From Actinomycetospora sp. TBRC 11914 (GTDB lineage: Bacteria > Actinomycetota > Actinomycetes > Mycobacteriales > Pseudonocardiaceae), in contig NZ_JABBND010000005.1 in the NCBI RefSeq assembly GCF_012933465.1, forward strand, positions 124,001 to 188,000: a stretch of 64,000 bases of DNA, written 5' to 3'. The notes beneath the pieces are model-generated. The model ran no database searches and was not told the DNA's origin. It saw only the letters and a list, made by a program, of their open reading frames with translations. A program made the position numbers and the translations under genes. Positions 59,273 through 64,000 of this stretch are shown here, in pieces (the stretch's first letter is position 1; each line of letters begins with the position of its first letter).

Positions 59273-59455
59273 CACCGAGTGGGCCCCGAGGGCTGCGGCG
59301 GCGACCGTGGCGGGGCGCCGCCCCCACCGAGTGGGCCCTAAGGGCTGCGGTGGCGACCGTGGGAGCCCACTCGAGGCCCGAGGCCGGGCGCCGCCCTCAC
59401 CGAGTGGACCTCGAGGGCTGCAGCGGCAGCCATGAGGGCCCACTCGGCGCGGGCG
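59273..59455. repeat. Three hairpin repeats with CGAGTGGGCC arms
   Basis: Units begin at 59273, 59325 and 59398. Each carries CACCGAGTGG-CC, an AGGGCTGC core and a GGCGACCGTG or GGCAGCCATG tail; the second and third close with a GCCCACTCG inverted arm. They fill the gap between the convergent genes ending at 59267 and 59462 and may be terminators or an extragenic palindromic repeat family. Confidence 0.8.
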
Positions 59456-59461
59456 CATGCC

Positions 59462-60265
59462 CTAGACGGCCATGATCGGTTCCTTCACGGGCGTGGCGGG
59501 AGCCGAGCTCTGGCTCGGAGCGTCCTGGGCGGGCGGGTTCGTGGCAGCGGTGTTCGCCTGCTCGCCGCCCTCGGACTGCTCGGCGGCGGGGGTGGTCCGC
59601 TCGCTGCCGTCGGTCTGGTCGCCGGCGTCGGTCATGCCGCCGTCCCGGGTTGCGGTCTGATCGCCGTCGAGCGAGGGCAGCCCGTCCTCGTCACCGCTGG
59701 TGGGGCCATCGGTCGCGTCGCCCGCACCGCCGTCTTCCTCCGACGCCGTCCCGTCCGCCGGGTCAGAGTTCTCGCTCGAGCCCGTGTCGTCGGTCGAGCC
59801 GGCGTTCTCGGACGACCCGGCGCCCTCCTCCGTGCCGGCGGCCGGGTTCGTCGACTCCCCGCCGTCGTCGCCCGTGACCTGCCCCTCGTCCGACTCACCG
59901 AGGCCCGGAACGGACGAGAGCGGGTCGTCCGAGTCGCCGCCGTCCCCGTCCTGACCGCCGTGGTGCTCGTCCCGGGAGCCGTCGTGGCCGTCCCACCCGC
60001 CGTACCCGTGCTCGCCTCGGCTGTGCTTGCCGTGCGCGTGCTCGCCGTGCTCGTGGTGGGCGCCGCAGGAGCAGTCGTGGTCCTGACCCTGATCCTGCGA
60101 CGAGCTCGCGGACGAGTCCTGGCCGGAGTCGGTCGGGGCATCTCCCGCGAACGCGACACCGGCACCCCCGCCGGCGAGCGCGAGCGCGGCCGCGGCGGTC
60201 AGGGCCCCGCGGCCGACGAGGCCGGTGATGCGGTCGTGCTGGTGCGGCGCATGGTGAGCACCCAT
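59462..60265 (-). CDS. Secreted low-complexity acidic protein, paralogue 1
   Basis: A 267-aa protein. The N-terminus GAHHAPHQHDRITGLVGRGAL and a hydrophobic run (TAAAALALAGGGAGVAFAG) form a likely Sec or Tat-independent signal with cleavage near AFA-GD. The mature part is disordered: a His/Cys/Gly-rich segment (about 70-115), then repeated Ser/Asp/Glu/Gly/Thr. No enzyme fold is seen; a surface, matrix or metal-binding role is possible. The start region matches the product of 60526-61011. ATG 60265 has AGGGGAAG upstream. Confidence 0.68.
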   Translation of the reverse strand: MGAHHAPHQHDRITGLVGRGALTAAAALALAGGGAGVAFAGDAPTDSGQDSSASSSQDQGQDHDCSCGAHHEHGEHAHGKHSRGEHGYGGWDGHDGSRDEHHGGQDGDGGDSDDPLSSVPGLGESDEGQVTGDDGGESTNPAAGTEEGAGSSENAGSTDDTGSSENSDPADGTASEEDGGAGDATDGPTSGDEDGLPSLDGDQTATRDGGMTDAGDQTDGSERTTPAAEQSEGGEQANTAATNPPAQDAPSQSSAPATPVKEPIMAV

Positions 60266-60525
60266 CGGACTTCCCCTCTGTTCCGGGCGTCTTCGGCGGC
60301 GGGGAACCAGGTGTTCTCCCCGACCCGGCGCCAACGAGGACATGTCAGCACAGGTCACGGGACCATCACGTCGAATGTCCGATACATGACCCGCACGAGT
60401 ATTGCGAATAGCGAAGCGCCATCGCGTTTGCGCGTGGGACCGGCGGGTAGCACCCGGGTCCGGACATGCGTCGGCGGGCGGAGCCGACCCGGCCCCGCCC
60501 GCCGACGACGCAGCGCTGCGTCAGC

Positions 60526-61011
60526 TCAGAGCAGGCTCGAGACGATCGGCGCGCTCGAGGCGGCGCCCTGCAGGGCGGCCGGCGCCTGCTGCAGCGCAGC
60601 CGCACCCGAGGAGATCGGCAGGCCCGAGATCGGCAGCGCCGACAGCGGGGTGCCCGCCAGCGGGTTGCCCTCGTCCGAACCCGACTGGTCGGACCCCGAC
60701 TGGTCCGAGCCGCTCGAGCTCGAGTCGCCCTGCGAGGAGCCCTTCGAGGAGGAGTCGTCCGAGCTCTTCGAGCTGGAGTCGCCCTGCGACGAGTCGCCCT
60801 TCGAACTCTGGTCGCCCGAGTCCTTCGAGCTGTCCTGGTGCTGCGACTGCGACTGGGTCGCGTCGTGGCCGACGTCGGCCGGGGCCTCGTCGGCGAGCGC
60901 GACGCCGGCGCCGCCGCCGAGCAGCGCGAGCGCGGCGAGGCCGGTCATCGCGCCGCGGCCGACGAGGCCGCCGAGCCGGTCGTTGTCCTGGTGCGTGCTG
61001 TGGTGACCCAT
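60526..61011 (-). CDS. Secreted low-complexity Ser/Asp/Gln protein, paralogue 2
   Basis: A 161-aa protein sharing the start pattern (GHHSTHQDNDRLGGLVGRGAM, then ALALLGGGAGVALA) with paralogue 1, so the same export signal is likely. Residues 45-115 are almost entirely Ser, Asp, Gln, Lys and Gly (repeated QGDSSS and SDQSG); the C-terminal 45 residues are hydrophobic and Ala/Pro/Leu-rich (LSALPISGLPISSGAAALQQAP). This disordered-plus-hydrophobic layout could associate with the envelope. ATG 61011; a low-GC promoter region lies upstream. Confidence 0.68.
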   Translation of the reverse strand: MGHHSTHQDNDRLGGLVGRGAMTGLAALALLGGGAGVALADEAPADVGHDATQSQSQHQDSSKDSGDQSSKGDSSQGDSSSKSSDDSSSKGSSQGDSSSSGSDQSGSDQSGSDEGNPLAGTPLSALPISGLPISSGAAALQQAPAALQGAASSAPIVSSLL

Positions 61012-61306
61012 GGGGAGCGTCTCCTCGACTGTCGGAACGTCATCGCTCGGCAGGGAGGAGTCCGTGGTGGTTCCCCCGAACCGGCATGGCCTCGGTCGCG
61101 GACCGTTGCCTGAATCCCGTAACGAGGTGATCGTCTACGAGGTCACGGGTAGATAACGGCAAATTCGGCCGAAGCGTTCCGCCACACGCAACCGAAGCGC
61201 TGAGCAGCGAATCTATAGCGATATCCGAGCAGATCACGACTCGATAACGACCCCGACGAGCTAATGGCGTTTGACATCTCCCGGCGAGGGGTAACGCCCG
61301 GCGCTC
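61012..61306. other. Low-GC intergenic region upstream of the secreted paralogues
   Basis: About 295 nt without a gene. The part at 61130-61270 is markedly less GC-rich than the rest and contains CAACCGAAGCGC near 61190 and CTATAGCGATA near 61213. The motif CAACCGAAGCGC recurs near 56358, and GCGAAGCGCC near 60411. The promoter of the 161-aa gene is expected here; exact boxes cannot be assigned. Confidence 0.5.
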
Positions 61307-62257
61307 TCAGACCAGCAGCCGGGCCAGCACGCCGCGGTGATCGCTGCCGGGCACGTCCAGGACCTCGACGCCGCGCACCCCGATCGGCCCCGCCACCAGC
61401 ACGTGGTCGATGGTCACCCCGCAGGCTCGCCGCCACCACGCCGGCCAGGTCGCGGCCGCCCTCCGCGTCACGGGCCGCGCCCCGCCCAGGGCGCGCTGCA
61501 GGGGCGCGTGCTCGAGGGTGGCGTTGAGGTCGCCGAGGACGACGGTGGGCCGGGCGGGGTCGGAGAGCCAGGGCCGCAGCAGGGCCAGCTCACGCACCCA
61601 GTCCGGGGTGGAGGCCGGGAGCAGCACGGCGGGGTGCACCCCCACCACCCGGACCGGCCCGAGGCCGCCGCCGCTCACCACCACCCACCCCGAGCGGGTG
61701 TCCGTCGACGCCACGGCCACCTCGACCTCCCCCAGGGCGGCCGCCGTGAGCACCGTCAGGCACGGCCCGTCCGGTGCCCCCGACGCCTCGACCGCCGGAC
61801 GCTGCGGGGCGCACGACCAGGCCCGGTAGCCCTCGAGGCCGTCGAGCAGCCGCTTGCGGAACCGGTCGCCGGCCTCGGGCAGGACGACCACGTCGGGCCG
61901 CCGGTCCGCGATCGTCGCCGCCAGCGCGGCCGGGTCCGCCCGCCCCAGCCACACGTTCGCGCCCAGCACCGTGAGCTCCCGCGTCCCGACCCCGACCGGC
62001 TCCCGCCGCCGCCGGTGACGAAAGAGCGAGAGGCCCAGGGCTCCCCCGGCCACCGACGCGGCCCCGAGCGCCGGCGCCCGCCCGCGCCCCCGCCGCGCCG
62101 CGACGGCCAGCCCCGCGAGCCCGGTCCCGACGGCGAGGCGGCGCCGGAAGGCGACCACGAGCGGCCAGGGCGGCGTGCGGTCGAGCCCCAGGACCTCCGG
62201 GAGCAGCACGAGCGCCCCCGCACCTGCTCCGACCAGGGCACCCGTCGTCGCCCGCAT
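61307..62257 (-). CDS. Endonuclease/exonuclease/phosphatase (EEP) family membrane protein
   Basis: A 316-aa protein. Two or three hydrophobic segments cover residues 1-80, followed by an EEP domain: LGANVWLGR, VVVLPEAGD (metal Glu), VVLGDLNAT (Asp/Asn), IDHVLVAG and PGSDHRGV (catalytic His). Such membrane-tethered EEP proteins hydrolyse phosphodiesters or lipids outside or at the membrane; the substrate is not clear. ATG 62257 has GGGAGGAGG upstream. Confidence 0.85.
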   Translation of the reverse strand: MRATTGALVGAGAGALVLLPEVLGLDRTPPWPLVVAFRRRLAVGTGLAGLAVAARRGRGRAPALGAASVAGGALGLSLFRHRRRREPVGVGTRELTVLGANVWLGRADPAALAATIADRRPDVVVLPEAGDRFRKRLLDGLEGYRAWSCAPQRPAVEASGAPDGPCLTVLTAAALGEVEVAVASTDTRSGWVVVSGGGLGPVRVVGVHPAVLLPASTPDWVRELALLRPWLSDPARPTVVLGDLNATLEHAPLQRALGGARPVTRRAAATWPAWWRRACGVTIDHVLVAGPIGVRGVEVLDVPGSDHRGVLARLLV

Positions 62258-62382
62258 GCCGCACCTCCTCCCGACGATCATGCGCCTCGCGTCGTGGCCC
62301 GCGTGTCACGTGCACGCGAAAGGATGGGGAAAGGCCGGTCGGCTTCGATCAGGACGTGGACGACGGTGGGGCGGAGGCGCGG

Positions 62383-64000
62383 TCAGCGCACCGGCCGGAG
62401 TCCCAGCGGCGGGTTCGGTGCCGGCGTGGCGGGGGGCGACGCCGGCACCGTGCCCACGCCGTCGTGCCGGTGGGCGAGGCTCTCGGCCGCGTCCGCCCAC
62501 GGCGTCCAGCCCAGGCGGGCGGCGGTCGACCCCGCGGCACGGAACAGCGTGACCGCGTCCCGGGCGGCCCCGTCGCCGAGAGCCGCCGTCGCGAGGCCCC
62601 GGTAGAGGTCGAGGGGTCCGAAGAAGGCGGCACCGATCCCGACGACGACGGTGGACTCCGGGTCCTCCGGCAGCGCGTCGAGCACGAGTCGCGCGGTGAC
62701 CGCGTCGCCGACGGCGTAGGCCGCGCACGCCGCGAGGCACAGGCCGGTGCGGTCGAAGAGCCCACCCTCGCGTCCGGCGCGCTGCTCGTGGAACTCGGTC
62801 AAGCGGGTGCGGGCGGTCGCCGCGTCGCCGCCGTGCACCGCGTCGACGGCCGCGCAGGCACGCCAGGCCGAGACGCGCGGGTACATCCCGGCCGCGGTGG
62901 CGGGCAGGCCGCCGAGGACGGTCATGTCGCCGGTGAGCAGGTGCCGCGCCACGAGGTGGCAGAAGAAGGCGCCGAGGGCGTCGGGGATGCCGAGCTCCTG
63001 ACCGCGGGCGAGCGCGTCCTGGGCGGCCTCGTCGGAGTCGGAGACCTTGCCCATCCCGAGCAGCAGCGCGGCGTCGACGAGCCGGGTCGCCCACATCGTG
63101 CGCGGCCGGTGGCGGCGCTCGGCCTCGGGGGCGAGATCGGCGTGCCGGGCGAGGGCGTCGTCGAGCCGCCCCGCGGTCACCAGCGCCGCGACCAGCAGCT
63201 CGTCGGCCTCGAAGCGCAGGGTGAGCTCGCCGGCGGCCTCGGCGAGCTCCCGCGCCCGCAGGCAGGTCCCGACGCGCTCGGCGGCCGGGACGGCCGCGTC
63301 GAGCTGCAGGAACGCCGTGGCCACGGCGACCTCGGCGGCGAGGTGGGGGTCGGCCTCGGCGCGGGAGTCGCCCAGCGCCATGAGCTCGGCCACCAGCGAG
63401 GGCGTCTCGGTGACGCCCACCAGCTGCTGCTCCTCGGTGATCATCCCGCGCAGCACGCGGGCGCGCTGCCGGTCGTCGAGGTCGAGGTCGCGCACCCGGC
63501 GCAGCCGCTCCAGGCGCCGCGGCCGGCCGGCGACCGAGGGCCCCTGGGCGTCGTCGCCCATGGCGGCGGCGACGGCGTCCGCGACGTCCGCGGTCGGGTC
63601 GGCGACCACCGCGTCGAACTCCTCCGCGGCCTCGTCGACCCGGCCCCGGGCCTCGAGCACCAGCCCCCGCAGCAGCCGCACCCGCCAGGGCCGGGTCGCG
63701 TGCTCGAGCCCGGTGTCGAGGAGCCGCTCCGCGTCGGCGAGGGCCCCGTCGCGGTAGGCCGCGAGGACGGCGGGCAGGTGCGCGTCGGCGACGGTGGCGG
63801 GCGGGAGCAGCGCGGCCGCGCCCACCGCGTGGCGCAGGACCGTGAACGGCGCCGCGTCCGCGGGCAGCGCCTCGTGGCGGGCCAGGTGCAGCTGGGCGGC
63901 GACGACCGCCGGCACGGTGTCGAGCACCGCGGCCGCGGTGAGCTCGTGACGGAAGGCGAAGCCGTCGGCCGTCGGTTCGACGAGCGTGTGGCTGACCGCG
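62383..64000 (-). CDS. C-terminal part of a large ATPase/TPR transcriptional regulator (truncated by window end)
   Basis: At least 538 residues; the gene continues beyond 64000. The visible upstream end reads LVEPTADGFAFRHELTAAAVLD, which matches the segment linking the AAA/STAND ATPase to the helical repeat region in LuxR/MalT-type regulators. The rest is TPR-like alpha helices (AAYRDGALADAERLLDTGLEHA, LARGQELGIPDALGAFFCHLVA). It ends in a Pro-rich tail, and no terminal LuxR helix-turn-helix is seen, so DNA binding may lie elsewhere or be absent. Confidence 0.72.
   Translation of the reverse strand, partial: AVSHTLVEPTADGFAFRHELTAAAVLDTVPAVVAAQLHLARHEALPADAAPFTVLRHAVGAAALLPPATVADAHLPAVLAAYRDGALADAERLLDTGLEHATRPWRVRLLRGLVLEARGRVDEAAEEFDAVVADPTADVADAVAAAMGDDAQGPSVAGRPRRLERLRRVRDLDLDDRQRARVLRGMITEEQQLVGVTETPSLVAELMALGDSRAEADPHLAAEVAVATAFLQLDAAVPAAERVGTCLRARELAEAAGELTLRFEADELLVAALVTAGRLDDALARHADLAPEAERRHRPRTMWATRLVDAALLLGMGKVSDSDEAAQDALARGQELGIPDALGAFFCHLVARHLLTGDMTVLGGLPATAAGMYPRVSAWRACAAVDAVHGGDAATARTRLTEFHEQRAGREGGLFDRTGLCLAACAAYAVGDAVTARLVLDALPEDPESTVVVGIGAAFFGPLDLYRGLATAALGDGAARDAVTLFRAAGSTAARLGWTPWADAAESLAHRHDGVGTVPASPPATPAPNPPLGLRPVR

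Noticed and set aside
1-64000. tRNA, rRNA, riboswitch, prophage, IS or CRISPR features
   Set aside because: No sequence with the conserved elements was found by reading both strands; a covariance-model search could still find a small RNA I missed.

Overview
The window is 64 kb of very GC-rich chromosomal DNA with dense coding, frequent GTG and TTG starts, purine-rich ribosome binding sites and many 1 to 10 nt gene overlaps. Together with PknB-type kinases, FHA proteins, an Rv1747-like FHA-ABC transporter, DUF4333 and DUF2690 tails and a BacA/Rv1819c-like transporter, this points to an actinobacterium. Pseudonocardiaceae (Pseudonocardia or Actinomycetospora-like) is my best guess, from general style and not from any search. 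I saw no rRNA, tRNA, CRISPR array, insertion sequence or prophage.

Layout. (1) 0.2-11 kb: a kumamolisin-like S53 peptidase, then a phospho-signalling block: Ser/Thr kinase, SH3b membrane protein, double-FHA ABC exporter, second kinase overlapping a small FHA protein, a DUF2690 protein and a small HTH protein. (2) 11-33.5 kb: a surface-polysaccharide locus. A + strand arm (14.0-20.7 kb) carries a glycosyltransferase, two methyltransferases, a GDP-mannose 3,5-epimerase-like enzyme, an acyltransferase and a LysM protein. A - strand arm (33.5-20.7 kb) carries a sugar dehydrogenase, an aminotransferase, a Wzz-like protein, a MurJ/Wzx-like flippase, a polymerase fused to the initiating sugar transferase, FemAB-like proteins, a flavin monooxygenase, a transglycosylase lipoprotein and a glycosyltransferase. 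A second Wzz-like gene (12.0 kb) and a zinc-ribbon membrane protein lie beside it. (3) 34.6-36.6 kb: an overlapping trio of ParA ATPase, acidic winged-helix protein and gas-vesicle GvpA/J-type protein, with no other gvp gene in view.

(4) 36.7-43.9 kb: a catabolic region with an NCS1-like permease, amidohydrolase, alpha/beta hydrolase, FAH-family enzyme, divergent FadR/GntR regulator and LLM flavin oxidoreductase, plus a DUF1636 protein. (5) 44.1-49.5 kb: VapBC, a three-subunit xanthine/aldehyde-oxidase-type molybdoenzyme and a ketopantoate-reductase-like protein meeting it tail to tail over a perfect 20-bp inverted repeat. (6) 49.6-56.2 kb: two small unknown genes, then a - strand run of a BacA-like ABC transporter, a DUF4239 protein and an uncharacterised 534-aa protein flanked by two paralogous exported membrane proteins. 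(7) 56.5-64 kb: a PrsW-type protease, a quinone-oxidoreductase-like enzyme, a membrane protein, a cluster of hairpin repeats, two paralogous secreted low-complexity proteins, an EEP-family hydrolase and the truncated end of a large ATPase-regulator.

The most interesting candidates are the ParA/winged-helix/GvpA trio (possible vesicle-positioning module), the 534-aa protein with its flanking exported paralogues, the polymerase-transferase fusion, and two classes of extragenic palindromic repeat.
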